Shown: piece by piece, positions 27,502 through 36,502 of the stretch
Position numbering within the stretch: position 1 is the first letter of the stretch
Layout of the letters: every line of letters begins with the position of its first letter
NCBI RefSeq assembly: GCF_016806125.1
Contig: NZ_CP047166.1
Location: forward strand, 3,286,001-3,350,000
Direction of reading: 5' to 3'
Source of the DNA: Ponticoccus alexandrii
GTDB taxonomy: Bacteria; Pseudomonadota; Alphaproteobacteria; Rhodobacterales; Rhodobacteraceae
Length of the DNA: 64,000 bases
Program-made: the position numbers and the translations under genes
The notes under the pieces: generated by a model
What the model saw: only the letters and a program-made list of their open reading frames with translations
The model's database searches: none
Told to the model about the DNA's origin: nothing

Positions 27502-28986
27502 CTAAAGGAAGGCGGTCTCCTCGAAACTGCGCAATTTCCGGCTATGAATGCGCTCCAGCGGCATGTCGCGCAACGCTTCCATCGCGCGAATCCCGATCAT
27601 CAGGTGCCGCGCGACCTGCGTCTTGTAGAAGTCCGAAGCCATCCCCGGAAGCTTCAACTCGCCATGCAGCGGCTTGTCGCTGACACAAAGCAGCGTCCCG
27701 TAGGGCACCCGGAAGCGGAAGCCGTTGGCCGCGATCGTCGCGCTCTCCATGTCCAGCGCGATCGCCCGCGACTGCGAAAGCCGCTGCACCGGCCCGGTGT
27801 GATCGCGCAACTCCCAGTTGCGGTTGTCGACCGAAGCCACGGTCCCGGTCCGCATCACCCGCTTGAGGTCGTAGCCCTTCAGCTGCGTCTCGGCGGCGAC
27901 CGCCTCTTCCAGCGCGATCTGGATCTCGGCCAGCGCCGGGATCGGCACCCAGACCGGCAGATCGTCGTCCAGCACCTTGTCCTCGCGCAGGTAGGCATGG
28001 GCCAGCACGAAATCGCCCAGCGACTGCGAGTTCCGCAGCCCCGCGCAATGCCCCACCATCAGCCAGGCATGGGGCCGCAGCACCGCGATATGGTCCGTCG
28101 CCGTCTTGGCGTTCGACGGCCCCACCCCGATGTTCACCAGCGTGATGCCCTGATTGTCCGCCCGCTTGAGGTGATAGGTCGGCATCTGCGGCATCTTGCC
28201 GGTGGGCGGGATCTCTTCGGTGGCCGAGGTGATCTCCACATTCCCGGTCGAGACAAAGCTCGTGTACCCGCTTTCGGGGTCGGCCAGCATGGCGCGGGCA
28301 TAGGCCTCGAACTCGGTCACGTAGAACTGGTAGTTGGTGAACAGCACGTGGTTCTGGAAATGCGCCGGGTCGGTGGCGGTGTAATGCGACAGCCGCGCCA
28401 GCGAGTAATCGACCCGCTGCGCGGAAAAGGGCGCCAGTGGCGCCGCCCCGTCCGCGGCCAACCCCGCCACGCCGTTGACGATGTCGTCATTGGTCGAGGC
28501 CAGGTCCGGCACATCGAAGACATCGCGCAGCACGAAGGCGCTCGCCCCCTCCTGCGGCACCGTGATCTCGGGGAAATTGGCGACGGCGAAATGCACCGGC
28601 ATCGGCGTGTCCGACAGGCCGATCTGCACCTTCACCCCGTGATTGCCCAGAAGCAGGCCGATCTGCTGCGCCAGGTAGCCCCTGAACATGCCCGGCCGCG
28701 TGACGGTCGTGGCATAGGTGCCGGGCGCGGTGACATGGCCGAAGGACAGGCGGCTGTCGACCTTGGCGAAGCTCACGGTGCTGAAGCGCACCTCGGGATA
28801 GAAGGCGCGGTAGCGCCGCCCCGGGTGACCTGTCGCCATGGCGTCCATGAAGCGGTCGCGCAAAAAGGTCGCGGCCTCGTCATACAATTCACACAGCCGC
28901 GCGACGGCGGCCTTGGGATCGTCGAACATCTCGGGCGCGGGCGCCTCGGGCGTCTCGACCGGAAGGGAATGCGGGTGGTCCTGCAT
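27502..28986 (-). CDS. amn: AMP nucleosidase
   Basis: Hydrolyses AMP to adenine and ribose 5-phosphate, adjusting purine nucleotide pools; cytoplasmic. The 494-residue protein is the normal length and has the Amn-specific N-terminal domain (GRRYRAFYPEVRFSTVS, then GHVTAPGTYATTVTRP) followed by the nucleoside-phosphorylase-type catalytic half: NIGVGPSNAKTATDH, MVGHCAGLRNSQ, and AIALDMESATIAANGFRFRV, the last with the conserved DMES motif. Start ATG 28986 with AAGGAG upstream. Monocistronic, convergent with nothing nearby and divergent from the topoisomerase gene. Confidence 0.95.
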   Translation of the reverse strand: MQDHPHSLPVETPEAPAPEMFDDPKAAVARLCELYDEAATFLRDRFMDAMATGHPGRRYRAFYPEVRFSTVSFAKVDSRLSFGHVTAPGTYATTVTRPGMFRGYLAQQIGLLLGNHGVKVQIGLSDTPMPVHFAVANFPEITVPQEGASAFVLRDVFDVPDLASTNDDIVNGVAGLAADGAAPLAPFSAQRVDYSLARLSHYTATDPAHFQNHVLFTNYQFYVTEFEAYARAMLADPESGYTSFVSTGNVEITSATEEIPPTGKMPQMPTYHLKRADNQGITLVNIGVGPSNAKTATDHIAVLRPHAWLMVGHCAGLRNSQSLGDFVLAHAYLREDKVLDDDLPVWVPIPALAEIQIALEEAVAAETQLKGYDLKRVMRTGTVASVDNRNWELRDHTGPVQRLSQSRAIALDMESATIAANGFRFRVPYGTLLCVSDKPLHGELKLPGMASDFYKTQVARHLMIGIRAMEALRDMPLERIHSRKLRSFEETAFL

Positions 28987-29074
28987 GGGGACTCCTTTTT
29001 CCGGCGCAGACTCTCACTTCGCGCGCCTGCAATCAAGACGGGAACCGCGATGCGCGACGCGGGGTTTTATCGGC

Positions 29075-30064
29075 ATGAACGCCGCACCCCGCCTCACCTT
29101 CTATCCCGACAGCCGCCCTGGCATCCGCCGCGAAAGGCGCGGACGGGGGTTCAGCTACATCGCGCCGGACGGCACCCGCATCGACGCGGCGGCCGAACGC
29201 GCCCGCATCGCCGCGCTCGCCGTCCCTCCCGCATACGAGAACGTCTGGATCTGCCCGCGCGACGACGGCCACCTTCAGGCCACCGGGCGCGACACCCGCG
29301 CCCGCAAGCAATACCGCTACCACCCGGACTGGCGCGCCTTCCGCGAAGCGCAGAAATACGACCAGCTCGCCTGCTTCGGAGCGGCCCTCCCCGCGCTGCG
29401 CCGCCACATCCGCCGCACCCTCAGGCAGGCCGAACCGGGGGATCAGGCCTTCGCCATCGCCGCCATCCTTGCACTGATCGACCGCGCCTCGCTGCGCGTC
29501 GGTTCCCCGGGCTACGCGAAGGAAAACCGCACCTTCGGCGCCACCACACTGCGCCACCGCCACCTGACGCTCGACGGCGACGAGATCAAACTCACCTACC
29601 GCGCCAAGGGCGGGCTTCTGGTGCGCAAGACGCTCAAGGACGCGTCCCTCAACCGCACACTGGCGCGGCTCGACGACCTGCCCGGCCCCGAACTGGCCTC
29701 GTGGATCGACGAAGGCGGTACCGCGCGCGCCGTCACCGCCGGAGAGGTAAACGCTTTCCTCGCCGCACAGACCGGCACCGAGGGCCTGACCGCCAAGAGC
29801 TTCCGCACATGGAACGGCTCGGCCGCCGCGCTGGAAATCGCGGTGAAAGAGGAGAACCTCACCATCAAGGCCATGACCGAAGCCGCCGCAGAGCGCCTCG
29901 CCAACACCCCGGCCATCGCCCGCAAGAGCTACATCCACCCGGAGGTCATCGCCCTGACGGAAACCCCGTGGGACGACCGCCGCGCCCTCCTGCAGGCCCC
30001 CGCCGAACGCGGGCTGCGCAAAGCCGAAGCGGCCCTCCTGCGCCTCTTGGAACACGGCGCCTGA
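29075..30064 (+). CDS. DNA topoisomerase IB (poxvirus-type)
   Basis: Type IB topoisomerase that relaxes supercoils by a transient 3'-phosphotyrosine. The 329-residue protein is in the range of bacterial TopIB. It has the N-terminal domain with GRGFSYIAPDGTRI, the catalytic-domain start ALIDRASLRVGSPGYAKENRTFG (quoted parts: LIDRASLRVG, ENRTFGATTL), the KGGLLVRKTL region with the catalytic Lys/Arg, and the nucleophile Tyr286 in ARKSYIHPEVI. Start ATG 29075 was chosen; no strong ribosome site is visible. It is divergent from amn. Confidence 0.92.
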   Translation: MNAAPRLTFYPDSRPGIRRERRGRGFSYIAPDGTRIDAAAERARIAALAVPPAYENVWICPRDDGHLQATGRDTRARKQYRYHPDWRAFREAQKYDQLACFGAALPALRRHIRRTLRQAEPGDQAFAIAAILALIDRASLRVGSPGYAKENRTFGATTLRHRHLTLDGDEIKLTYRAKGGLLVRKTLKDASLNRTLARLDDLPGPELASWIDEGGTARAVTAGEVNAFLAAQTGTEGLTAKSFRTWNGSAAALEIAVKEENLTIKAMTEAAAERLANTPAIARKSYIHPEVIALTETPWDDRRALLQAPAERGLRKAEAALLRLLEHGA

Positions 30065-30080
30065 CCCAACCGCCCCGGGG

Positions 30081-30116
30081 CTTCTTTTCTGCAAAAATAC
30101 TCTCCCGCCGAAGGCG
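30081..30116 (+). repeat. Intergenic repeat family A, copy 5
   Basis: CTTCTTTTCTGCAAAAATACTC, written as CTTCTTTTCTGC then AAAAATACTC, followed by CCGCC, 17 bases after the topoisomerase stop. A possible half-copy (CTTCTTCTCGGTCC) lies at 30164-30177. Confidence 0.65.
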
Positions 30117-30264
30117 TCCAGTCCCCGCCTCCCGCGCAACGCCTCCGACAAAACAGACCTGTGCTTCTTCTCGGTCCCACTACCACCGCTGTGCCCGCCC
30201 CCGGCGATCCGGTTGACACGCGGCGCGATCCGGCGCGCAATGCCGCGCGAAAAGGAGACACGCC

Positions 30265-31020
30265 ATGAACGCCCCCCAGAACCACGCCAACCTCGATCAC
30301 TGGCAGGAACGCGTCGACCTCGCCGCCGCCTTCCGCTGGACCGTCCGCCTGAACATGCACGAGGCGGTGGCAAACCACTTCAGCCTCGCGATCAACGAGG
30401 ATGGGACGAAGTTCCTGATGAACCCGAACCAGCAGCACTTCTCGCGGATCAAGGCCAGCGACCTTCTGGTGGTCGATGCGAACGACCCCGACACGCTGAA
30501 CCGTCCCGGTGCGCCGGACCCGACCGCGTGGGGCCTGCACGGCGGGCTGCACCGGCACTGCGCCCACGCGCGCTGCGCCATGCATGTGCATTCGCCCTAT
30601 GCCACGGTGCTGGCCTGCCTGAAGGACAAGCGCCTGCCGCCGCTCGACCAGAACTGCGCGATGTTCTTCAACCGCGTGGCGGTGGACGATGCCTACGGCG
30701 GCCTCGCCTTCGAGGACGAAGGCAACCGCTGCGCGCAGCTTCTGTCCGACCCCAAGGTCAAGACGCTGGTGATGGGCAACCACGGCGTGATAATCATCGG
30801 CGACACCGTGGCCGAGACCTTCAACCGACTGTTCTACTTCGAACGCGCGGCGCAGACCTACATCATGGCGCTGCAAACCGGCCAGCCGCTGGCCTTCCTG
30901 TCCGACGAGGTCGCGGAAAAGACTGCGCGCGAGATCGAGGACTACCCCGAACAGGACATCCGCCACCTCGCGGAACTCAAGGCGATCCTCGACGAGGAAG
31001 GCTCTGATTACGCGCGCTGA
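30265..31020 (+). CDS. Class II aldolase/adducin-family protein
   Basis: A 251-residue protein of the class II (zinc-dependent) aldolase/adducin family. The fold's metal-binding histidines are visible in HVHSPYATVLACL (two His) and in the later MGNHGVIIIGDTVAE. The N-terminal half carries the NHFSLAINEDGTKFLMNP segment (typical of members that act on phosphorylated or short-chain sugars and acids). The substrate is unknown. AAGGAGA is 8 bases before the ATG. It is a single gene between the topoisomerase and the lytic transglycosylase. Confidence 0.88.
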   Translation: MNAPQNHANLDHWQERVDLAAAFRWTVRLNMHEAVANHFSLAINEDGTKFLMNPNQQHFSRIKASDLLVVDANDPDTLNRPGAPDPTAWGLHGGLHRHCAHARCAMHVHSPYATVLACLKDKRLPPLDQNCAMFFNRVAVDDAYGGLAFEDEGNRCAQLLSDPKVKTLVMGNHGVIIIGDTVAETFNRLFYFERAAQTYIMALQTGQPLAFLSDEVAEKTAREIEDYPEQDIRHLAELKAILDEEGSDYAR

Positions 31021-31075
31021 GCAGAGCGCCCGACCGCAGGCTTCGGGCGGGCTCGGCCCCGCCCCGGGGCAGGCC

Positions 31076-31564
31076 TCAGCCCTTGCGCAATCCGGTGGCG
31101 ACCAGCATGCCCTTGCGCTTGGCCTCGTAGTAGTAGCCCTTGGCGTACCACATGATGGCGCTGTCCCAGTCGCCGTCCGAGACCATATAGGCGCCCTTCA
31201 GGTACTTAAGCGCGTATTGCAGGTTGGTATCCGCATCCAGTAGGTCGTTCGGCTGGCCCTGAAAGCCCATGGAGCGGGCGGTCGCCGGAAGGATCTGGAA
31301 CAACCCGTAATAAGGCCCGTTCCGCGCCCAGGGGCGGTGCGTGCTCTCGCGGATCGCAAGACGGTGCACCAGCCCGCGCGGCAGCTGGTAATGATCCGCC
31401 CAGCGGTTGATCTTCTGGCGCAGTTCCGGGGTTTCGTTCGGGTGCAGGGGAATCCTGTGTTCCACAAGCGCCATGGCCGGCTGTTCATCGGGCGCCGTCT
31501 TCGGCGCGGCGCAGGCGGTCAGCAGGGCCAGACCGGCCAGCGCGAGTATCAGACGAGTCGTCAT
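31076..31564 (-). CDS. Lytic transglycosylase-like lipoprotein (SLT domain)
   Basis: A 162-residue predicted lipoprotein that cleaves peptidoglycan glycan strands. Signal MTTRLILALAGLALLTAC with lipobox LTAC, so lipid on Cys18. The SLT-type domain follows: the catalytic Glu is in AIRESTHRPWARNG, then YYGLFQILPATARSMGFQG and the ALKYLKGAYMVSDGDW segment, and YYYEAKRKGM near the end. Start ATG 31564 has GGAGAG upstream; an ATG five codons earlier is an alternative but carries the ribosome site itself. Convergent with the aldolase gene. Confidence 0.88.
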   Translation of the reverse strand: MTTRLILALAGLALLTACAAPKTAPDEQPAMALVEHRIPLHPNETPELRQKINRWADHYQLPRGLVHRLAIRESTHRPWARNGPYYGLFQILPATARSMGFQGQPNDLLDADTNLQYALKYLKGAYMVSDGDWDSAIMWYAKGYYYEAKRKGMLVATGLRKG

Positions 31565-31770
31565 CGGGTCACTCTCCAAGGCTATGGCCTCTTAGTCCCG
31601 TGCCGCGCACCGGGCGAGTCCGGCGCGGGACAACAGGCAAAACCTTGCCACTCGCGCCCCTGACGCAGCGGAATGTGGCCCATGATCCGGGCAGTCGGGG
31701 CCGATTTGCCATCATCTTGTGCACTTCGGTCGCGCTTGCATCCCCCAGCGCCCGACGCCATCTATGCCGC

Positions 31771-32634
31771 ATGACGACGAAAACGCTTCTTTCCCTGGGC
31801 CATGGCTACTCGGCCCGCGCCCTCGCCGCGCGGCTTTTGCCCGAGGGCTGGACCGTACTGGGCACCCACCGCGACCCGGATCGGGCAGAGGGGATCCGCG
31901 CCACCGGCGCGACGCCAGTCCTGTGGGAAAAGGAAGCCCTGGCCGGGGCGCTGTCTCGGGCCTCGCATCTGCTGATCTCTCCCGCCCCGACCGCCGAGGG
32001 CGACCCGAGCCTTGCCCTGCTGTCCGAAGAGATCGCCCGCCGGGCGCCACATCTGGCATGGGCGGGCTACCTCTCCACCACCGGGGTCTACGGCGACCAC
32101 GCAGGCGCATGGGTCGACGAAAGCGCGGCCCTTGCCCCCTCGACCCGGCGCGGCGAGGCCCGCGTCAAGGCAGAGGCGCAGTGGCGAGCCATCCCCGGCC
32201 TGCCGCTGCACATCTTCCGCCTTGCCGGGATCTACGGGCCGGGGCGCGGCCCCTTCGAGAAGGTCCGGCGCGGCACCGCCCGGCGCATCGTCAAACCCGG
32301 GCAGGTCTTCTCGCGCATCCACGTCGAGGACATCGCCCGCGTGCTGCATGCCTCGATCAAGGCGCCCTCGCCCGGCACCGCCTACAATGTCTGCGACGAC
32401 GATCCCGCCCCGCCACAGGACGTCATTGCCCATGCCGCAGAGCTGCTGGGCCTGCCGCTTCCGCCCGAGGTGCCCTTCGACGAGGCCGAGCTGAGCCCCA
32501 TGGCGCGCAGCTTCTACGCCGAAAGCAAGCGCGTCTCGAACGCGCGCATCAAACACGCGCTTGGGGTGACGCTGGCCTATCCCGACTACCGAACCGGCCT
32601 TGCCGCGCTGCTGCAAGCCGAAGGCGGGAACTAG
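31771..32634 (+). CDS. NAD(P)-dependent epimerase/SDR-type protein
   Basis: A 287-residue short-chain-dehydrogenase-like, extended (epimerase) type protein. The N-terminus is LLSLGHGYSARALAARLL, a nucleotide-binding Gly loop of the form GxGxxA, unusual for GxxGxxG. It lacks the usual catalytic YxxxK (the only approximate place is YLSTTGVYGDHAG) and resembles the YeeZ/atypical SDR group. The RLAGIYGPGRGP and RIHVEDIARVL stretches support the family. The substrate is unknown. exoD starts 3 bases after the stop, so the two are probably one operon. Confidence 0.8.
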   Translation: MTTKTLLSLGHGYSARALAARLLPEGWTVLGTHRDPDRAEGIRATGATPVLWEKEALAGALSRASHLLISPAPTAEGDPSLALLSEEIARRAPHLAWAGYLSTTGVYGDHAGAWVDESAALAPSTRRGEARVKAEAQWRAIPGLPLHIFRLAGIYGPGRGPFEKVRRGTARRIVKPGQVFSRIHVEDIARVLHASIKAPSPGTAYNVCDDDPAPPQDVIAHAAELLGLPLPPEVPFDEAELSPMARSFYAESKRVSNARIKHALGVTLAYPDYRTGLAALLQAEGGN

Positions 32635-32637
32635 ACG

Positions 32638-33267
32638 ATGCCCCGCGACCTGCTGCGCAACATGGCCGAAGAGCCCGAGGTGCGCAGCCCGGAAAGCCTC
32701 GACGACCTGCTGAAGGCGATGCGCCCGGAACAGGGCGACCTGCGTGTGTCCGTCGAGGACGTGCTGCGGCGCGTCGGCGCCGGCTCATTCCCGGCGGTGA
32801 TCCTTGTCCCGGCCATCGTTCTGGTCTCTCCGATCTCGGGGATTCCTGGCACGCCGACGCTGGCGGGGATGATCGTGCTGCTCTGCGCGGTTCAGGCGCT
32901 GGTGGGCAAGAAACACCTCTGGCTGCCCGGTTTCCTGCGCCGCCGCAGCGTCAGCGCGGCGCGCATGCTGCGCGCGGTGGAATGGCTGCGCCGTCCCGCC
33001 GGCTGGATGGACCGCCACGCGCACAACCGCCTGCGGCTGCTGGTCAGCGGCCCCGCCAAGCCGCTGGCCTATGCCGCGACAGCGCTGGTGGCCGTGTCCT
33101 GGCCGCTGCTGGAGCTGCTGCCCTTCTTCACCTCGTTCAGCGCGGGCGCCGTGGCCATGGTGATGTTCGGCCTGATGACCCGTGACGGCGCCTACGCGCT
33201 GGCCGGATACGCGCAGGGCGCGCTGATCTATCTGACCCTGCTCAGCATCTGGTTCGGAATCTTCTAG
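32638..33267 (+). CDS. ExoD-family membrane protein
   Basis: A 209-residue membrane protein of the ExoD family, first described in rhizobia where it affects exopolysaccharide synthesis and alkaline survival. It has an N-terminal cytoplasmic part (about 1-40, LDDLLKAMRPEQGDLRV), a hydrophobic pair with the typical SPISGIPGTPTLAGM at about 65-80, then basic RRRSVSAARMLRAVEWLRRP, and three C-terminal helices. It overlaps nothing and starts 3 bases after the SDR gene. The downstream convergent region has hairpins and a family A repeat. Confidence 0.88.
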   Translation: MPRDLLRNMAEEPEVRSPESLDDLLKAMRPEQGDLRVSVEDVLRRVGAGSFPAVILVPAIVLVSPISGIPGTPTLAGMIVLLCAVQALVGKKHLWLPGFLRRRSVSAARMLRAVEWLRRPAGWMDRHAHNRLRLLVSGPAKPLAYAATALVAVSWPLLELLPFFTSFSAGAVAMVMFGLMTRDGAYALAGYAQGALIYLTLLSIWFGIF

Positions 33268-33276
33268 ACGCGGCTT

Positions 33277-33322
33277 CGCCTGCGCAGCGCGCAGGCGACC
33301 GGCGGGGAGGCTTTGCCTCCCC
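33277..33322 (+). terminator. Tandem hairpins after exoD
   Basis: CGCCTGCGC / GCGCAGGCG with an AGC loop (33277-33297), then GGGGAGGC / GCCTCCCC with a TTT loop (33304-33322), in the convergent exoD-dxs gap. No long T run; probable 3'-end structures. Confidence 0.5.
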
Positions 33323-33330
33323 GGACCCCT

Positions 33331-33355
33331 CCAGGATATTTACGGACAGAAGAAG
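33331..33355 (-). repeat. Intergenic repeat family A, copy 6
   Basis: On the minus strand CTTCTTCTGTCCGTAAATATCCTGG, quoted as CTTCTTCTGTCC then GTAAATATCC. It lies between the exoD hairpins and the dxs stop. Confidence 0.8.
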
Positions 33356-33373
33356 CGCAGGCGGGCTCTTGGG

Positions 33374-35299
33374 TCAGGCCCGCTTGTCCATGACATCGAC
33401 GCCGAGCACCGAGAGGACCCTGGCCTCGATATCCTTCGCATTCATGCCGGCCACTGCGTACATGTCCTCGGGCGAGGCCTGGTCGATGAAGGTGTCGGGC
33501 AGCACCATGGAGCGGTACTTCAGCCCGCTGTCGAAGACACCCTCGTCGGCCAGAAGCTGTGCGACGTGGCTGCCGAAGCCGCCGACGGCCCCTTCCTCGA
33601 TGGTGATCAGTGCCTCGTGGTCGCGCGCCAGACGCAGGATCAGGTCGCGGTCGAGCGGCTTGGCGAAGCGGGCATCCGCCACGGTGGGGGAAACGCCGCG
33701 CGCCTCGAGCGTCTCGCAGGCGGTCAGCACCTCACCCAGCCGGGTGCCGAAGCTGAGGATGGCGACACCCTTGCCCTCGCGGATCATCCGGCCCTTGCCG
33801 ATCTCGAGCACTTCACCGCGCTCGGGCATCTCGACGCCCCGGCCCTCGCCGCGCGGGTAGCGGAAGGCGATCGGGCCCTCGTCATGGACGGCGGCGGTGG
33901 CCACCATGTGCTTCAGTTCCGCCTCGTCGGCGGCGGCCATGACCACGAACCCGGGCAGGTTCGCCAGATAGGCCACGTCGAAGGACCCGGCATGGGTGGC
34001 GCCGTCGGCCCCCACGAGCCCGGCCCGGTCGATGGCGAAGCGCACCGGCAGCCGCTGGATCGCCACGTCGTGCACGACCTGATCGTAGCCGCGCTGCAGG
34101 AAGGTCGAATACATCGCGCAGAAGGGCCGCATGCCCCCCGCCGCCAGACCGGCGGAGAAGGTCACGCCGTGTTGCTCTGCGATGCCCACGTCGAAGCACC
34201 GCGACGGATAGCGTTCGGCGAAGAGGTCGAGCCCGGTGCCGTCCGGCATGGCCGCCGTCACCGCGCAGATGCGGCTGTCGTCGGCGGCCTGCTGCATCAG
34301 CGCCTCGGCGAAGACCTTGGTGTAGGAGGGCGTGTTGGACTTGGCCTTCTTCTGCTCGCCCGTCACCACGTCGAACTTGCCCCGGGCGTGGCCCTTGTCC
34401 GCGGCGTGCTCGGCGTGGTCGTAGCCCTTACCCTTGCGGGTGATGCAATGGATCAGGATAGGCCCGGTGGCCCGCTGGCGCACCGTCCGCAGCACCGGCA
34501 AAAGCTGGTGAAGGTCATGCCCGTCGAGCGGCCCGAGATAGGAGAACCCCAGTTCCTCGAAGAGCGTGCCGCCCACGGCCATGCCCTTCAGCATCTCCTT
34601 GGCGCGCTTGGCGCCCTCGCGGAAGGGCGGCGGCAGGAAGCTCGCGGCGCCTTTGACGGCGGCCTTCAGGTCCTGAAACGGCGCTTCGGCATAGAGCCGC
34701 GAGAGGTACGAGGACAGCGCCCCGGTGGGCGGCGCGATGGACATCTCGTTGTCGTTGAGGATGACGATCAGCCGCTTACCCAGATGGCCCGCATTGTTGA
34801 GCGCTTCGAAGGCCATGCCCGCGCTCATCGCGCCGTCGCCGATCACCGCGATGGCATCGCCGTGGCCGGTGTCGCAGGCGCCGCCCAGATCGCGCGCCAC
34901 GGCAAAGCCCAGAGCCGCCGAGATCGAGGTCGAGGAATGCGCCGCGCCGAAGGGGTCGTAGGGTGACTCGGACCGCTTGGTGAAGCCCGACAGGCCGTCC
35001 TTCTGGCGCAGCGTCGACATCCTGTCGCGCCGCCCGGTAAGGATCTTGTGCGGGTAGCACTGGTGACTGACGTCCCAGATGATCTTGTCACGCGGCGCGT
35101 CGAAAACCGCGTGCAGCGCCACGGTCAGTTCGATCACACCCAGACCCGCGCCAAGGTGCCCGCCGGTCTTGGAGACCGCCGAGATCGTCTCTGCGCGCAA
35201 CTCGCCGGCCAGCCGCTCGAGCTCGGCGTCGCTGAATTGCGAGAGGTCGGACGGGCCGTGCACCCGGTCCAGAAGCGGTGTCGTGGGTTTGTCGGACAT
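33374..35299 (-). CDS. dxs: 1-deoxy-D-xylulose-5-phosphate synthase
   Basis: First enzyme of the MEP isoprenoid pathway, TPP-dependent; condenses pyruvate and glyceraldehyde 3-phosphate. At 641 residues it is the usual length. It has the TPP motif [18 protein letters not shown] (quoted part: [10 protein letters not shown]) near 150, the [11 protein letters not shown] linker, [19 protein letters not shown] for the pyrimidine-domain Glu, and [15 protein letters not shown]. Start ATG 35299 with GGAGGA upstream. ispA precedes it by 15 bases, so isoprenoid genes are clustered. Confidence 0.97.
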   Translation of the reverse strand: MSDKPTTPLLDRVHGPSDLSQFSDAELERLAGELRAETISAVSKTGGHLGAGLGVIELTVALHAVFDAPRDKIIWDVSHQCYPHKILTGRRDRMSTLRQKDGLSGFTKRSESPYDPFGAAHSSTSISAALGFAVARDLGGACDTGHGDAIAVIGDGAMSAGMAFEALNNAGHLGKRLIVILNDNEMSIAPPTGALSSYLSRLYAEAPFQDLKAAVKGAASFLPPPFREGAKRAKEMLKGMAVGGTLFEELGFSYLGPLDGHDLHQLLPVLRTVRQRATGPILIHCITRKGKGYDHAEHAADKGHARGKFDVVTGEQKKAKSNTPSYTKVFAEALMQQAADDSRICAVTAAMPDGTGLDLFAERYPSRCFDVGIAEQHGVTFSAGLAAGGMRPFCAMYSTFLQRGYDQVVHDVAIQRLPVRFAIDRAGLVGADGATHAGSFDVAYLANLPGFVVMAAADEAELKHMVATAAVHDEGPIAFRYPRGEGRGVEMPERGEVLEIGKGRMIREGKGVAILSFGTRLGEVLTACETLEARGVSPTVADARFAKPLDRDLILRLARDHEALITIEEGAVGGFGSHVAQLLADEGVFDSGLKYRSMVLPDTFIDQASPEDMYAVAGMNAKDIEARVLSVLGVDVMDKRA

Positions 35300-35314
35300 G
35301 GGTCCTCCCGCAGG

Positions 35315-36247
35315 TCAGTTCCGGCGCGAGATAACGAAGCGGGCAGCCTGTCGCAAGGTCTCGGCCTTTTCTCCGTAAACAGATAGGGCGTCGCAGGCTT
35401 CTGCCACAAGATCCGATGCGCGGCGTTTCGCCCCGTCCAGCCCGAGGTGCGACACGAAGGTCGCCTTGCCCCGTCCGGCGTCCTTGCCCACCGCCTTGCC
35501 GACGGCGGCGGCGTCGCCCTCGACGTCCAGCACGTCGTCGGCGATCTGGAAGGCCAGCCCGAGGCAATCGCCGTAGCGCCGCAGCGCGACCTGATCCTCG
35601 CCCGCCATCACGGCGCCCGCCGCGGCGGACCACGAAATCAGCGCCCCGGTCTTGCCCGCCTGCAACGCGGTGATCTCGTCCAGCGACAGCGGCGCGCCCC
35701 GGCTTTCGGCGGCGATGTCGCGCATCTGCCCGCCGACCATGCCGCGCACGCCCGCCGCATCAGCAAGGCTGCGGCCCAGCAGGATGCGCTGCTCTGCCGG
35801 ACAGACGGTCTGCAACACCAATTCGAAGGCCAGCGCCTGCAGGGCATCCCCCGCCAGCACGGCGACGGTCTCGTCCCACTGCCGGTGGACCGTGGGCTTG
35901 CCCCGGCGCAGGTCGTCGTCATCCATGCAGGGCAGGTCGTCGTGTACGAGGCTGTAGCTGTGCAGCGCCTCGATGGCGGCGGCGGCAGGCGCGGCATGGG
36001 TGCGCGCGATCCCGAACAGACGCGCGCTCTCGATCACGAGGAAGGCGCGCAGCCCCTTGCCGCCCTGCACCGCATAAAGCATCGCCCGCGCCACCTCGGA
36101 CTCGGTCTCATGCAGCGCCATGGCGACATGCGCATGGGCAAGGTCCGCATCCAGCTGCAGCACCTCGTCGAAAGAGGGCGCGCGAACCTCGACCTCTTCC
36201 AGCCGCGTCACGAGGAACTCTGGCAGCGGCGCGTAGCTGCCCGTCAC
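35315..36247 (-). CDS. ispA: Polyprenyl/farnesyl diphosphate synthase
   Basis: Trans-isoprenyl diphosphate synthase that makes C15 (or longer) precursors. The 310-residue protein has the first aspartate motif DDLPCMDDDDLRRGKPTVHR (D x2-4 D) at about 105 and the second FQIADDVLDVEGD at about 235. The usual GGKRLRP segment reads GGKGLRAFLV (about 65-74), so the first Arg is replaced by Gly; the Lys and second Arg remain. Start is GTG 36247, directly after the xseB stop with no gap. An internal start would remove about 40 residues. Confidence 0.92.
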   Translation of the reverse strand: MTGSYAPLPEFLVTRLEEVEVRAPSFDEVLQLDADLAHAHVAMALHETESEVARAMLYAVQGGKGLRAFLVIESARLFGIARTHAAPAAAAIEALHSYSLVHDDLPCMDDDDLRRGKPTVHRQWDETVAVLAGDALQALAFELVLQTVCPAEQRILLGRSLADAAGVRGMVGGQMRDIAAESRGAPLSLDEITALQAGKTGALISWSAAAGAVMAGEDQVALRRYGDCLGLAFQIADDVLDVEGDAAAVGKAVGKDAGRGKATFVSHLGLDGAKRRASDLVAEACDALSVYGEKAETLRQAARFVISRRN

Positions 36248-36502
36248 CTAGAGGCCCTCGACCGCTTGCGTGCCCTTGGGGTTGCCGTCGGCATCCAGAG
36301 TGATCGCGGCGACCTTTTCCTCGGCCTCGCTCAGCTTCTGGTCGCAGCGCTTCTTCAGCCGCGCCCCGCGTTCGTAGAGGCGGATGGAGTCCTCCAGCGC
36401 CACGTCGCCGCGCTCCAGCTGGCCGACCACGCGTTCCAACTCGCCCATGGCCTGCTCAAAGCTCATCTCCGCCACGTCGGCGTCCCGGTCTGTCTCGCTC
36501 AT
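36248..36502 (-). CDS. xseB: Exodeoxyribonuclease VII small subunit
   Basis: Small subunit of the single-strand-DNA-specific exonuclease VII. The 84-residue protein has the family core FEQAMGELERVVGQLERGDV, then LEDSIRLYERGARLKKRC, forming two helices. Located between the histone-deacetylase-like gene (4-base ATGA overlap) and ispA, the common order in this group of bacteria. The large subunit xseA is elsewhere. Confidence 0.95.
   Translation of the reverse strand: MSETDRDADVAEMSFEQAMGELERVVGQLERGDVALEDSIRLYERGARLKKRCDQKLSEAEEKVAAITLDADGNPKGTQAVEGL

Noticed and set aside
30164-30177. Half-copy of the family A repeat
   Set aside because: Only CTTCTTCTCGGTCC matches; the second half is absent, so it may be chance.
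27457-30216. Long plus-strand open frame (about 920 codons) across amn and the topoisomerase gene
   Set aside because: Shadow of amn on the minus strand and of the topoisomerase in another frame; composition is low-complexity.
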